Below are positions 33,290 through 45,935 of a stretch of DNA of 64,000 bases, piece after piece (within the stretch, counting starts at the first letter, position 1; the number at the start of each line of letters is the position of its first letter). Source of the stretch: Albula goreensis (lineage: Eukaryota; Chordata; Actinopteri; Albuliformes; Albulidae); assembly GCA_022829145.1 (NCBI GenBank), contig CM040752.1:34600586-34664585 (forward strand). Reading direction: 5' to 3'. The position numbers were made by a program, and so were the translations under genes. The notes under the pieces were generated by a model. The model made no database searches. It saw only the letters and a list, made by a program, of their open reading frames with translations, and was not told the origin of the DNA.

Positions 33290-33720
33290 AAATATTGGGA
33301 TTTTTCTGGAGGACGGCTGCAGCGGCACTTTAAAATGCAAAGCAAAGTCCCCGAGACGTTGATTTGGAGAGTTAATTGATTTGGAGCTGCTGTAATGAGG
33401 AGGAAATGTTATCTTTGACGGTCTTGGCCACAGACCGCACTAGATGAAAGCCTTTGAGTGAACGAGCGCAAACGCCATTCTCTTTTGAAGTCTTAGCGAG
33501 CACTCAGCTCATTTACAGTAGCGGCCTGGATATTTTCACATATTGATGGTTGCTGGGGGGGGGGGCGGCTCAGAATTCAAGTTTTTTTTCCAGGAAGAAC
33601 AAGGGGAGGATTTCTGAAATAATATGATAAAATGTCGCCTGGATGATGTATGATCGATATCCACCGCTGTCTTGATTTGACAGGTTTTTTAATACATTAA
33701 AAATACAGACTATTTTTCCA
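33290..33720. promoter_or_regulatory. Candidate conserved non-coding element
   Basis: Repeat-free except for an 11-G run near 33556. Contains 'gagttaattgatttggagct' near 33369, 'gttatctttgacgg' (TCF-like CTTTGA) near 33409 and 'gattgatttg'-like cores. Inference. Confidence 0.28.
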
Positions 33721-34470
33721 GCATGTAATTGTGGTGATATGCACCATAACCTGTCAAACTTGAAATCTAGACTTAACTTTCAGATATACATTGTACTTGG
33801 ATGCCAGAGGGCGTTACATAATGACGATGATATATGTCAACGTGTCTCTGTGATTGAGAAGGAAATGGGGAGGAAGGCCTCTGTTTGGCTTGATTTCTTT
33901 CCCTCCATTTCAGAACAAAGACATTCTGAAATGAAAGAGTGATCTCTGCAATTGGGTGTTTGAACCTTGGTTGTGCAGTTGCCAGCCTCACTGGGGAATG
34001 ATGGCTAGCTCCATCGGTCTTTTTGCTCTCTAGCGGCCACATCTGGTCAGTCGAGGCACCTGCAAATGTACAGTCCAATCATATTCTGGCCTCATGATCC
34101 TCTGATGACATGGCAGTTTGTGATTGGTGGTGTTTCAGCAGTGTTTGAAGAAACAAGGGTTGCTATGGGAGATCGGCCAGATTGGCTGAGCTCAGTTCAG
34201 AGATTTTCAGAGGCTGAACATGGCGAGTGGAGAAACAGAGAGCACAGACTTCAGCTGATCCGCACATTAAATTATAGAATTATAGTTAAATTATAGAATT
34301 TATTCGATAAATTATAGAATAATATAACAATTATTCTACCATTGTTGTATAATTTTCTATTATAGAAAATTATATAAATCTATAGCACATTCTAGATTTC
34401 CTGTAAAAGGTTCCCAATTCAAAAATATAAAATAACAGCTTCATCAATGTAAATTTTCACTTTTTCCCCT
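33721..34470. other. Unique sequence, AT-rich at right
   Basis: At 34266-34380 several 'aaattatagaat' copies alternate with complementary 'attctataat'-type words, a locally self-complementary A/T region. No gene. Confidence 0.45.
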
Positions 34471-34524
34471 GTGAGTGTGTGTGTGTGTGTGTGTGTGAGT
34501 GTGTGTGTGTGTGTGTGTGTTTGT
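34471..34524 (+). repeat. (GT)n microsatellite
   Basis: GT with two 'ga' interruptions. Confidence 0.97.
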
Positions 34525-34689
34525 AGGACAGAGATTACAGCCCATATTAAATATGACATTGCAGAGAAACACTGCACCTATTAATTACAATATAATTGAC
34601 CTCTACCTTCTTTGCTACATACACAAAAAAACGAGAGCACCTATTTTAGCTAATGCTGGCGCACCTGTTAGTTTCACCCATTTTCAAAT

Positions 34690-34935
34690 GTTTAATTAAC
34701 CCAATTAAGCCCTCATCTCAGGCCTGAAGTACTTAATGTTGTTTTTGTTTTAATCTGTTTGTGCAGTGTTGGAATGGCCCTTGAGGATTTGGGGCCTGTA
34801 CTCTGCTCCAGCAGGGCTGCTGTGTTTCTGCAGCAGGCCTCACCCATGCGCTTCTCATTAACTGCCATTAGATCGCTGCAGGAGAGAGGCGCTTCTATTA
34901 AAGCATGCAGCATGAATTCCAAAGCAATCACTCCA
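34690..34935. promoter_or_regulatory. Candidate conserved non-coding element
   Basis: Repeat-free block starting 'tttaattaacccaattaagc' and continuing with 'tctcattaactgccattaga' and 'tctattaaagcatgcagcat'. Dense homeodomain-type cores in otherwise balanced sequence. Inference. Confidence 0.28.
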
Positions 34936-35665
34936 GAAAAAAATAAATAAAAATAAAAAAAAATTAAAAGATTTCTTATGTACAGTCGAAGATTTCCCCC
35001 CTAATGCAATCACATTAAACTGTGGCCACTGTCTTGCGATCGCTGTTGGAACCACTCATGCTTATAGTTTTGTATCTCTAAAAATCACTGGAGCTACCCC
35101 TTCACTGAACAAAAAAAGCGGTTTTTACTGTAAAATATTACAACACCCTGCATGTGAGCTATTTCATATAAATTCACCATCTAAAATATTCCTAGTGTTT
35201 CGCGCTCATGAAGACCTACCCCTTTCTTGCTGAGAACAAAATGAAAGAACCCAACTGCAACTATGCAATAACTTCATCCCTCTGACGTGGTACAACATAA
35301 AAAGGAGAGGGGGCTGAATGTACCCTCATAGCTCTTGCTAAGAGTTCAGTTTGACCCATATTGGGGTGCAGAGGCCCCTGGGGGCCCGTGTTTGGCTCTA
35401 GGGGCCTGTGCAGGCCCTGTGAAGGGAGGGTGGGGGGCTGGTAGTATCTGGGTCTGCTGCTGTGGGCCATACATCAGTCTGCTGCCTGGCGGTGGATGGC
35501 ACCCTGGGGAACAGCCTCGCGGAGCTGCCCGAGGCCACACACCCACTGCAGCCTACAGGAGAACCATTACAGAGAGCACGATCTAAAGCAAGCCCCGCTC
35601 AGCAAACAACGGCTGCTGAATGACAAAGAGAGGGCCGTCCTTCTCACTCAAGGGTTAAGAGATGA
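34936..35665. other. Unique sequence, no gene seen
   Basis: An A-rich run at 34940-34966, then GC-richer DNA at 35340-35560 with short open frames lacking domains. Confidence 0.4.
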
Positions 35666-35706
35666 TCGGGGAATAGCGGGCATCGGGGGAATAGCGGGCA
35701 TCGGCG
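35666..35706 (+). repeat. 18-bp tandem repeat, just over two copies
   Basis: 'cggggaatagcgggcat' repeated with an 18-base period. A partial third copy decays into 'cggcggaaaccgggc'. Confidence 0.9.
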
Positions 35707-36558
35707 GAAACCGGGCACTCCTTCCCTCCCTGAAGTGTGAAAGCGACTGCCTGAAAGCAAGGTTCTGGAGGGCAGGTTGTATGCATATGTGTCATGTGTT
35801 GTAAACACACTGAGCATTCACACAGTTCGTCATTCTCCTGTCACTGAGAGAATCTGCTCGCGTCTGGACCCCTTTCTGTTGAATGAGACAGTACACAATG
35901 AGTCAACACCGAGATGGAAGATATAAACGCTCCTGCGATGGGTGAGATATGAAAAACATGTTTTTTTTTTTTTTGGCTGTTGTTGTTTTTGCTTGGGAGC
36001 ACACGGAAACAGAAGCAGCTGTGGATCTCTTCACAGGCATCGCCAGGGAAGACAGCGGCCTCACAACCGATGGAGCCTGTGGCCTAGGAGAGATGATTTC
36101 GCATTTTACCCAGGGTGCACAGCTCACGTACCCATGTACCTAAAATCCCGACCCCCTCAAACGCCATGAAGAACTGTGGGAGAGATTTTTTTTTTTACTG
36201 ACATCTCATTCAACCGTGAAAAATGACTGCACACCTTCTCCTGCGTGATATCCACTCAGCGGGGAAACAGCTGCTGCGGCTGAGTTTCTGTTCCCTCTCT
36301 CCGGTACGCTACCCGCAGGAACCGCACGGGGCCAAAATTTTACAGGAAAACTAATTTCCCTGCCTCCTTTATTTTACTGTACTTGCTTGCTTTGCTCCCA
36401 CTTTGTTTTCCAGTCGTGGCTTGATTGCATATCGCATGGCCTCGGGTAATGAAAGTAATCTGGTCCTCTCACCATCTACATACAGTTGCCATATTTGAAT
36501 GATCGGATACAGAGACCAATATGGAGGACCGGAGTAGCAGGAGAGCAGTTTACTGGAT
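35707..36558. other. Unique sequence, no gene seen
   Basis: Contains poly-T runs near 35961-35974 and 36186-36195. No exon is supported. Confidence 0.4.
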
Positions 36559-36589
36559 GGGTGGAGGGGTGGGGGTGGGGGTGAGGGGG
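36559..36589 (+). other. G-quadruplex motif, plus strand
   Basis: G-runs of 3, 4, 5, 5 and 5 with loops of 1-4 bases. Confidence 0.75.
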
Positions 36590-36779
36590 ACATTTTACTG
36601 TTTTCACAAAGATGCTCAATCAGACCAGAAATTAGGATAAGAGAAGGACAAGCCCACGAAAAACCAGACACATGGTAACCCTGACTCAGAGCCATGGACA
36701 CAAAAAAGAGTGAAAAAAACTGCAGATAGGGGAAGAAAAAAGAGACTGAGATACAACAGGACTGGCTGAAGGGAATCAC

Positions 36780-37130
36780 AGAGATGTTTCGTTGAGTCTG
36801 TGCCCACCACTGTCACCCCAACTGGTCTGTCTCAAGCAGAGCTCTCTGAGCTGAAAGTAAAAATCCCGGGACCCGGCGAGCCTCTTGTTTTGTCCGCGCG
36901 AGGATTGATGGATATCTTCATTACCTGGTCAGGCGGCGAGGACAGTGCAGAAGTAAGGAAGCTGGCCAGAATAAATAAAGTTCCCAGGAGGGGGCTGGCT
37001 GGCTGACGGACAGGAGCTCACACAAAGAGCTCATTGCAGCCCCCTCGCAGCCAGGGAGAGGTGTTCGGCCACTAATGCTCTCCTCCTGGATCCTTAATCA
37101 CCCGATCGATCTTGCTGTTGACAAAGGCTG
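36780..37130. promoter_or_regulatory. Candidate conserved non-coding element
   Basis: Repeat-free, higher GC. Contains 'gaggattgatggatatcttc' near 36900, 'ccttaatcacccgatcgatc' near 37091 and 'ttgctgttgacaaaggctgc' near 37110 (TCF/SOX-like). Inference. Confidence 0.28.
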
Positions 37131-37414
37131 CTTGGAGTTCCCCTCTGCCAGGACATCTTTACCCACGATCTCCCCGCCGTCTCGTCCTCGATAAGACTCA
37201 GGGGCGAGCAGGTTTAATCTACAGTGGGGTCTGCAGCCCATACGTGCCGCCCTGCCTCTCTGTCCAAAAGGGCAAACGGCGCATGCAGAGCCAAAACATA
37301 ACAGGACCAGCTCAACCTTCTCTGCATGTCCTCTCACCTCTCTCTCTGCCTCACAGGTAATGGTCACCAAATGTCATGATTTAATTATACTCCGGTAGCT
37401 TAGTTTAAGAGTCA

Positions 37415-37419
<5 letters not shown>
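37131..37419. other. Unique sequence
   Basis: GC-moderate at left, nothing recognised. Confidence 0.4.
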
Positions 37420-37452
<33 letters not shown>

Positions 37453-37460
37453 TCATCTCA
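37420..37460 (+). repeat. (CT)n microsatellite with TCTCA tail
   Basis: About 14 CT copies then 'atctcatctcag'. Confidence 0.96.
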
Positions 37461-37799
37461 GTGCAGTGCTTTGTTGGCATAACTGTATCAAACAATATCG
37501 CCAAACAACAAACAATGACAGAAGCCTTTGGTCAAACAGAATTAGTGCAGCTGCAATAAAAACAAAGGATTTAAAAAAAGAATGAAACAAATGAGAATGT
37601 TGGTGAACTACATGACGAGCACCGCTCATTAAAACGAAAATACTAATGATAAGTATAAACAATGCGAATGATAGCCATTAATTATCAAACTGAGAGAGAA
37701 ATGCTGAAGATAGCAACTGTAGCTGTGTGGCAGTGACAGAAAGCATCAAACCACATTCACAATCACAAACTCTATCACTTTATATCTCGTGATTTATCT
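37461..37799. other. AT-rich unique sequence
   Basis: Nothing recognised. Confidence 0.45.
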
Positions 37800-37868
37800 G
37801 CTCTTTCTTCCTTTTTTCTTTCTTCCTTTCTTTCCTTCTTTCTTGCTCTCTGTGACACACACACAAAC
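37800..37868 (+). repeat. TTCC/TTTC-rich pyrimidine tract
   Basis: Impure CTTT/CTTC repeat ending in a short 'cacacacac' run. Confidence 0.85.
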
Positions 37869-39095
37869 CCACTTTATCTCTCTCTCTCTTTTGAATGACA
37901 CACTCATCCACAGAACTGAACTCTCCAACTTGGGCGAATCGATTTGGTGGAATGAAGTGATTGCTTTTAGAGCATGTTGACCCCAGCGATCTCGCCGGTC
38001 ATTGATCAAGGCGCGCCCCCGCCACCGTCGGCTTTATTCCGCCACGCTGTTGACAACACGCTCGGCGCAGATCATTTTTGCAAACAAGTAAAACCCCGCA
38101 ATTTTCAGGCTTAGGAGCTTAGCAGCAAAACACTGAGCAACCAGTTATTTTGGAAACAGATCAGCGGTATATTCACAAGGTGTAATTTCCCTCGCCAAGA
38201 GGCAGAATGAGTTGAGACACACAGAGAAGGCAATCAGGTGTACGCACAGTGAGAATAAAGCATGCAGACTGTTAGCATCCACCTCCTCCTCCGTCCCCAT
38301 TGGTTTGTCTGATGTGTGTCTCACTCCACATGGGCCCCTTTAACTTCTCCATCACCAGGTCCTGCAGCTCTGACGTTCAGGCAAATGTCCGACATCCAGA
38401 AGGCTTAAGGAAAGAAAGGCTACGATGTACGCACCCCTCATACAAGGCGCTGCGTGACACCCCTAACTGTACATATTTTACCAGAGACACACAAAAAAAA
38501 GAAGAAGAAGCAAGAAGAGGCAAAGCCAGACTGGAGAAAATCGCTTTGAAGAACAAAGTTCTGAGCCCGGGAGTCGCGTTGTACTGTGCGTTCCGGCTTT
38601 TGTGTTTTGCAGATAAGCATCTCGGATCTCAGTGGGCTGAAAGGAAAGATAGTCGACAGCATGTTAACGGAGGTGGGGAATGAGGGTCTGATATCCTCCC
38701 CCCCACCCCACCCCTGCAGGATGTCACAGCGTTAGCATGAGGCGTGCGATTAATCGTTTGGTCACGGAGGAGCTGATTTTCTTGTTCTGATCAGTAACCA
38801 AGTTGCCAAGAGTCACGAAGATGAAGATTCAGATCTCGTTTCCGTTTGCGGCCTCTGCTGATTCGTCGTTTTGGGGGAGTATCTAAATCAAATGCTGTAC
38901 GCGTAAGTGCAGGAATTATGGGGCAAACTGGGGGAAAAATGGGAAAAATAAACTGTTCTTGGGTGACTGTAGTTAGTCAAACTGTTGAGTGGTTAAAATC
39001 AATAATTTGATATCGGTGTTGATATGTATGGACGGCAGTGTATTCAAAGGTATATAAAAGTATACCTATCTTAACTCCTAAGGATGTATATACAG
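37869..39095. other. Unique sequence, partly CNE-like
   Basis: 37915-38130 has CpG-rich and homeodomain-like features ('gtcattgatcaaggcgcgcc' near 37998). 38698-38714 is a C-run cluster giving a minus-strand G-quadruplex pattern. No exon is supported. Confidence 0.35.
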
Positions 39096-39719
39096 TATAC
39101 TCACCTATTAGCCTTATTACCATTAATACATATGGGCTTTGGAGTTACAGTATGCCCACCTCCTCAGACAGTATACCCACCTATTAACCTTATTACCATT
39201 AATACATATGGGCTTTGGAGTTACAGTATGCCCACCTCCTCAGACAGTATACCCACCTATTAGCCTTATTACCATTAATACATATGGGCTTTGGAGTTAC
39301 AGTATGCCCACCTCCTCAGACAGTATACCCACCTATTAGCCTTATTACCATTAATACATATGGGCTTTGGAGTTACAGTATGCCCACCTCCTCAGACAGT
39401 ATACCCACCTATTAGCCTTATTACCATTAATACATATGGGCTTTGGAGTTACAGTATGCCCACCTCCTCAGACAGTATACTCACCTATTAGCCTTATTAC
39501 CATTAATATATATGGGCTTTGGAGTTACAGTATGCCCACCTCCTCAGACAGTATACTCATCTATTAGCCTTACTACCATTAATATATATGGGCTTTGGAG
39601 TTACAGTATGCCCACCTCCTCAGACGGCATACCCAGCTATTAGCCTAATTACCATTAATATATATGGGCTTTGGAGTTACAGTATGCCCACCTCCTCATA
39701 AGGTATACTCACCTCCTCA
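39096..39719 (+). repeat. 76-bp minisatellite, about 8 copies
   Basis: The 76-base period is marked by 'atatgggctttggagttaca' at 39130, 39206 and every 76 bases to 39662. The unit contains an internal diverged doublet: 'acagtatgcccacctcctca' followed by 'acagtatacccacctattag'. Copies after about 39480 carry more substitutions, so the left-centre copies are the most recent. Open frames of 66 codons restart in each unit and are not genes. Confidence 0.97.
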
Positions 39720-42355
39720 GGTAATACTAAACCTGTTTTTTTGGATGTGGATACAGTCACACCTCCATGTCTGAGAAATACATATTGCGCGTTTTGAGAT
39801 CCAGCGCTGTGCCCTTTGAAAATCATTGCATGACTGCACTCTGGCTGGAGGAGAATGGCTCTTAAGTCTCTCCATAGAGAATTAAATCTCATACATATTA
39901 AATGTAATAGATCTATTTCTGACTGTTGTGTAGAATGGGGCTCCGGCATAATTATAATTACATTGTTTCAAAAGGATTTGCGGCTTTTAACAAGTCTTAT
40001 AGTCTTTCCCCTCATTCCCATGGTTTAGTCATTGTTGAATGTTGTGCTTCAGAGAGAACTAGTTCAGGATCAGCTCTTCCCACCTACAGTGTCACTTTGA
40101 ACCATTATGCAAAACGTGATCAAACTTATCTCAGATCAGCACTTTTAGGCACTTCCATTTTTAATGGCAAACTTTTCTAGCAACGGTGTATGTTATGATC
40201 TGAGAGAGGTATGACCATGAATCTTATCTTGCTGATTTCGAGATGGGGCGAATGAGAATAGTGCACACTGGTTGACCCAAGCTCAGGTTGCCAGAGGACG
40301 GGAAGAGACCCCAGTTTCCATGTAAAAGAGAACGAGCACACCTGAAACCAAGCGAGCACACGGTCCCAAGGAAAATCTATTACTAACCAATAAAACAGTA
40401 ACCATGCTAAATTCCATCCAAGAAAATCCATTGCCGGGATTCCAGATGGCATCATCCATCTTCTCGTCATCCACCCCTTTTCTGGGAAAACCCCCGGGAA
40501 GCGCAGAAATCAAATGGTCCATCAAATTACTTCACATCTTTCCATATATATCCTCAAACATATCGCATTACCAACTTAACCACCGGTTTCCCTCCCACAA
40601 TAATCCATACCTGTTTCCATCAGTAGCATTTAAAGATAAGATGTGTTTTTTCATGTTTGAGCCAAGATGTGGAAAATATGGAATTATAAACAAACATTGA
40701 AAAGTTATACATGTGTCTTGTGCTTAGAGAAAATAGTTCTGAAGATCCATTACCTATAAAATGCTCATTAGAAACTTGATGAGAGAAACATTTAGAGGCA
40801 GCGAAACTGTGTCCCAGAAGCTCACTTCAGTCATTTGGCAGAGAGGAACACACACACACTGGAGTGTGGTATCGCATTCTTTGTGAACTTTCTTGCAGCG
40901 GTCAACAGTTCTCCTCTCCTCTGCATCATTAGGGCAGATGAATGCTACACACTGGGACAACCACATTAAAGAGCAATGCTTGAGAAACGCATTAAAAATA
41001 AACAGAGTCAGCTCCATACCCCCCGTGGACAGTAGTGCGCTTCAAAGGACAGAGAACAGAGGTTCACATCCCCAGATGGTGTACCATGAAACAGGTTCAC
41101 TGGTTATCTGGGTAACTTCAGTAAACACTATTAAGACAAATCGGCTTTTCTGTTAATGAAACCACCTTTAAATCAATTTCGGAAGTTCAACATACAGAAT
41201 AACAGCAACTATCTGTCTGTGAAGAAAAGCAATCTCTTAAATATCGTTACTTCGGCATGTTTGCTGTAGTTATCCCGCTAACTTGGTGAGCTAGCTTTAT
41301 GGTATACTCCTCTGGTCATGGAGGGTGGTAAGTGTACTGGGAGGGAGTGACATCCACGCACACAGCAGATATCAGATATGTAGGTAAACCGTCCTCAAGG
41401 GGCTTTCAAGGGCACCTTCCGTAGTCCTTGAAGGGAAGTGAGTCGGCCCGAGCGTGGGAGGCGCTCACAGCATGGAGGAGCTGTCCTAGTAATGGAGCAG
41501 AATCATACATGCAGGATTTTTTTGGGTTGATCATTTGGGAAGGAACTGAACTGATTATAACAGAATATAACATTTCATAACATGGATCCTTCAAATTTGG
41601 CCCAAAAAAAAAAAGTTGAATGAAAGCAGTTGGGCCAAATGCACGTTTTTGAATAAAGTCTGTCTTCCTTCCTTGTGACTTCCTCAAGACTCCTGAGACT
41701 CAACACAACCAAAATTCAGTATGCACACAGAGCACAGCCGCATACTTAAAATAAACATGAAACACCGAGGACACCCTGAGCACCACTGTTGACGTGAAAT
41801 ATATCATTTGTATGTTATTGATAGGCCATTATATATATACAAAACATAGATTAACTTCTTATAAATATACCTTTCATACCTCGCTTTTCTTCCACTCAAG
41901 TTATTTAGTGATACAAACTCCTGTGGGCTTTTGGCTAGCACACGAACACAGGCACTTGTTTGTGGTGCAGGTGCCTGTCCCGAGTCTTGGAGTTCAAATC
42001 TCAGCTGTGCTGATTTCAAAGCCTCCACTTGAACGGCACAAATAAACACTGAGGGGAGGTTAAAAATGCCCTCCCTGTCTGCACAAAGTGAGGGTGCATC
42101 TGTGGCACTGAGCCCTCCTTTGCCTGCCATTTCCCCGAGCTCAGCATCAAAGCGCTTTGAGTGGGCCTTGCCAATCTCCTACAAAATGGCCGACGGCTGA
42201 CAGTCCATGTTGCTCGCTCTTTGTCTTGTTATTTTCTCGTCTCTTCAGCTTTTTGTTTATGTGGCACAGTCTTCCAGGCTGGGCCCCTTGCTGCATGTCC
42301 ACTCTTTCTGCCTGCATCGTTGCTTGCCCACCCTGCATGGAGCACCAATTAACCC
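39720..42355. other. Unique sequence, no gene seen
   Basis: A possible decayed dispersed repeat near 40040-40150 (see 14995). 'ttggagttcaaatctcagct' near 41987-42006 resembles a tRNA B box, but no A box or tail can be placed. Otherwise unique. Confidence 0.35.

Positions 42356-42396
<41 letters not shown>
42356..42396 (+). repeat. (CA)n microsatellite
   Basis: About 20 perfect CA copies after a C-run. Confidence 0.98.
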
Positions 42397-42400
<4 letters not shown>

Positions 42401-43379
42401 CATTTATTCCAGACATTATTAAGAGCTACTGGAGCCAGGGTGCTAATGGCTATCGCTGGAACTGTGGAACTATCCTCCCTGGACACTTCTGCTGAAACTT
42501 GTGCAGAAGTGATAAAGGGGAAGGGGGGAGTTTTTTCTGTTTCTCTTAGCTGGTAAAGCTAATTATAAGATTTAAACCCAGAGGTGAATACAGTATGTGT
42601 ACAGTAGAGTAATAATCTTTTTATTTAAAAAAAGACTGGGATGCCCAAAAGCTATTTTGATGCAGAGAGATGGCTGTAATTTAAATCTGAAAATCATTCA
42701 TCCCTAAACTACATTCCAGAGATACTGCTGCTGAGTTCATTATTGTTTTTTTCCTTGGGACTGAATTCCAATGGAACATTTCCATGAATAAAACTGAGAA
42801 GAAGCAGAGATGTGCTCCCAGTTATTCAGCAGAAAGGAGGGCATTTTACTGTCTGCTTGGGGAAAAAAATGTGTTTTCTGAAAATGGTATTTTCAGTGTT
42901 TTTTCACAGGACAACACACGGTTTTTATCTTTAAGAGTAGGCTTGATGTACCAGATAACATGGGTGATAACATTATTGTGTTGTTGGAGGAATGACATTC
43001 ATCTCAAAGTTTACAAAGCAAAAACAAGTTAACACAACAATACACAATAGCGGCTGTGACTACATCACTGAAGATCCCTGTAGACAATGTCTTTCCCCAT
43101 GGAAAAATAAATCTGTAACTATACAGCTGAGTTCTGGCCAACACTTCAACTGACATGCCTTGCAATTACACAGCCAGTAAAACAACTCTGTGCATCTCAT
43201 CCCAAGCATACAATTTCAGTGGTGCATTTCATTGCTATAATTTAAAGTTTACATAATGCACTCATTGTCCAAGAGGACATAAGAGAATGATTCTTATTTG
43301 TGACATATGTTTCAGTATTTTAAAACAAATTATAATCCAAGGTATTTTGCAAAAAGTCCACGCACCTGTAACATAAGGG
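42397..43379. other. AT-rich unique sequence
   Basis: Nothing recognised. Confidence 0.5.
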
Positions 43380-43780
43380 CCCTGGGAGAAGTGCGTTCGG
43401 TCTCCCAGCGGCCCCGCCCATCGTTCTGAAGTCAGCGGCGGCTGAGTAGCGTGAGGATGTGGCGGTGCGGCTGGTGAAAAGCTGCGATTTGTTCCACGGA
43501 ACTAAACTAATTACAGGGAGGGATGTGAGGAGCATCATGGAGCGACATGATTATCTCTCCGCCAGCATCCTCCTGTCTTTTCCTTCTCGTGGAAAATCCA
43601 TTACAGCTCTTTTAAATATTCATGCTCCCGACTCTGAAATATTGATACAGTTTTTGTAATATAAGAGGAATTAAAGGAAAAAAATAGGGATTTTTTTTCC
43701 CGACAATGCGACATGTAATAATATCAGTCACAGGAAATTCATCTTTGGTCAGGATTCCTTGAGTGGGGAACCTCCATGTT
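43380..43780. promoter_or_regulatory. Candidate conserved non-coding element
   Basis: A CpG-rich left part (43395-43475) followed by 'aactaaactaattacaggga' near 43499, 'catgattatctctcc' near 43546 (GATA-like) and 'tttaaatattcatgctcccg' near 43612. Repeat-free. Inference. Confidence 0.3.
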
Positions 43781-44278
43781 GAGGAGTTCCAAGCACAGTC
43801 CTACTCGACAACGCTGTGCTTCAGAGCCCCATCAGTTTGATTGACCCCTCAGAGAAGCTCCACTCTCACGCAGCTCAACATATAAACATGTCACCTGGCA
43901 CATTTAGACCCCGTAAGAATACAGAGAGCTCAGGGAGAAACGGGGAATTTAGGGATCCCTAAGCTCTTGTTTATTCCAGGGGATCTGTCTTGTCTTGACC
44001 TGGTCGAAGTGTTCTGGGCAATACCCTGACCTTATGGGAAATCAACAAAATGGCCGATGTGAACACGGGCCATGCTGACAGAATGCCAAAGGAACCCGAA
44101 AACACCTTAGTAGGCCTGTGAGGAATGTTTATCCTCAAGTGCCTCGACAGGGATGAGACAGTGGCCCAGATGGCCCAAAAGTGTCCTTTTTTTTTTCTTT
44201 TAAAGGGCACATGTTTTCTATTTTAGAAGCTAGCACATTCAAAGTGACATTTTTGTTTGTCTCATTGAAACCTATATT
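43781..44278. other. Unique sequence
   Basis: Nothing recognised. Confidence 0.45.
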
Positions 44279-44345
44279 GTAATGCAAAGTCTGTTTTGAC
44301 TGAACTGCATATGCCGTTAAAAAGACTGAGTGTGTTTGTTTGGGT
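44279..44345 (+). repeat. Dispersed repeat family 1, fourth copy
   Basis: Aligns with 3697-3750 over 53-54 bases with one single-base indel, and with 489-541 and the minus-strand copy at 318-384 over shorter parts. Confidence 0.6.
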
Positions 44346-44399
44346 TCCAGCCAGTGTATCGAGGCAAAGTAATGACTGTTCGGTAAATAAATCTGTATC

Positions 44400-44620
44400 T
44401 TTGAGCACAATAATTTTGTTGGTTAAAATCTTCGCTGGAACCGTCCACAATCAATTCCTGATAACTGCGCCGGCTTGGGTCTGGCGCGCCGGCGTGAATG
44501 CGAATGAGACATGAATACAGCTGGAGAATGGTGACGCATACGGCGGCTATGAGAGGGATTCAAATCAGATTCAACAGCAAAGTGTACAATGAAACAGAAT
44601 GAGCAATTACCTGACACGCA
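44400..44620. promoter_or_regulatory. Candidate conserved non-coding element
   Basis: Repeat-free block with 'gtccacaatcaattcctgat' near 44443, a palindromic 'ccggcttgggtctggcgcgc' area, and 'gaatgcgaatgagacatgaa' near 44495. Inference. Confidence 0.25.
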
Positions 44621-45835
44621 GTGATGGGCAGCGCAGTGGCTGCAACGCAACCCGGATACCCGGCGAGTGCTCGTCTGTCTGCGCATCAGGCCTTCAGATA
44701 TACCGCCCTGGCATATGGAAAAAAAGATAAAGCCGGGCTGGGTTTTCATGTTCTCTGTGTTGACAGTGGAGCTTGACACCGTGTCACACAGATTGCCGGC
44801 GCAGACGAGGGGAGCAGAGGAACAAAGCGAAACGAGCGCGCGCTCCGATCGATTTTCTCTTCGGCTGCGTGGGAGATGATGTAGTTTCAGGATGAGGTCA
44901 AGCGTCCTTTAGATTTCTCAATTTAATTGGCCCTACTGTTTCGGTTCCCATATTCTCAGTAAAATGCGTCTTTCATTGATTTTTTTTCCCCACCATCTCT
45001 CCTGGTCTCCCCTGAAGCAGCTTGAGAGATCCCCTTGTGTTTTCTCTACCTGTTCAGAATTTTAAAAATCTCAGAACCCAAACCCACAGAGTCCTTTGTG
45101 GTTCCTTCCAATCCCTGACTATGCAGTAATACAAAGATCTGGATTCATGTGTGGGGCTTTTGTTTTTTCTTAAGAAGTCTTGCTTATGATGTAGAAACAT
45201 TGGAAATGGCACACAGGCATTGTCATATTGTATATATTAATTTTCAATTTTAATGATCCAAACTCACAGCACAACTGTCAAAATAGAACATTTCACCTTC
45301 AGCAGCTGGTACCAAAGCTATGTGCCATCGTTTCCACAAAAGTGGAAAATGAGCTACGAGGATACAAGATCGCATGACAAACTACAATAAAAATGACCTC
45401 CGGCCTGGCACACAGATACCACACAAATCTGGGTTTCATACTAAACTACGCACCTGCTATTCAATGTAATAGTCTTTTTCTTAATCATTACTGCACAAGT
45501 TTAGAGTGTCAGAAAACGCCCGCCCGTAGGATGAGGGATGGCAAAATGAGGAGAGGTGAGCGCAGATGAGTGGAGGGTAGAGTTAAAAAAGCTGCAGAGA
45601 GGTGTTTCAGATGCATGGAGCCAGCTTCCTGACAGTAGAGACACAGTGGTAAAAGCTAGGGCGGCAGATTGTTTGATATGCGCGCGGTCCTTGTGCATAC
45701 ATCCCAGCGGTAACTAATGAGGAGTCGCTTTGTTTCACACAGGTTTGACAATTAATCACGGATGAGCTCCTGCATCACTTACACACGATGCGTGATCTCC
45801 GCGGATCAGACATGCGCCAAACGAGCCACGCGCGA
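44621..45835. other. Unique sequence, no gene seen
   Basis: GC-moderate at both ends and AT-rich in the middle. No exon is supported. Confidence 0.4.
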
Positions 45836-45935
45836 GCTAACGCGTGGCGGCTCTGTCCCAGCCATGCAGCTGTGAGTACGCATGGGTTAACGCGCGGCAG
45901 CTCTGTCTCACCCATACAGCTGTGAGAACCCACGG
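45836..45935 (+). repeat. 50-bp tandem duplication, CpG-rich
   Basis: Two copies starting 'gctaacgcgtggcggctctg' (45836) and 'gttaacgcgcggcagctctg' (45886). Several differences between copies are at CpG positions or C/T and G/A transitions. Confidence 0.93.

Noticed and set aside
39096-39719. Regularly spaced repeats considered as a CRISPR array
   Set aside because: The 76-bp units are contiguous and near-identical along their whole length with no unique spacers, and the sequence is vertebrate-like.
41985-42010. tRNA B-box-like word
   Set aside because: No A box at the right distance, no SINE tail and no tRNA fold visible; too little to call.
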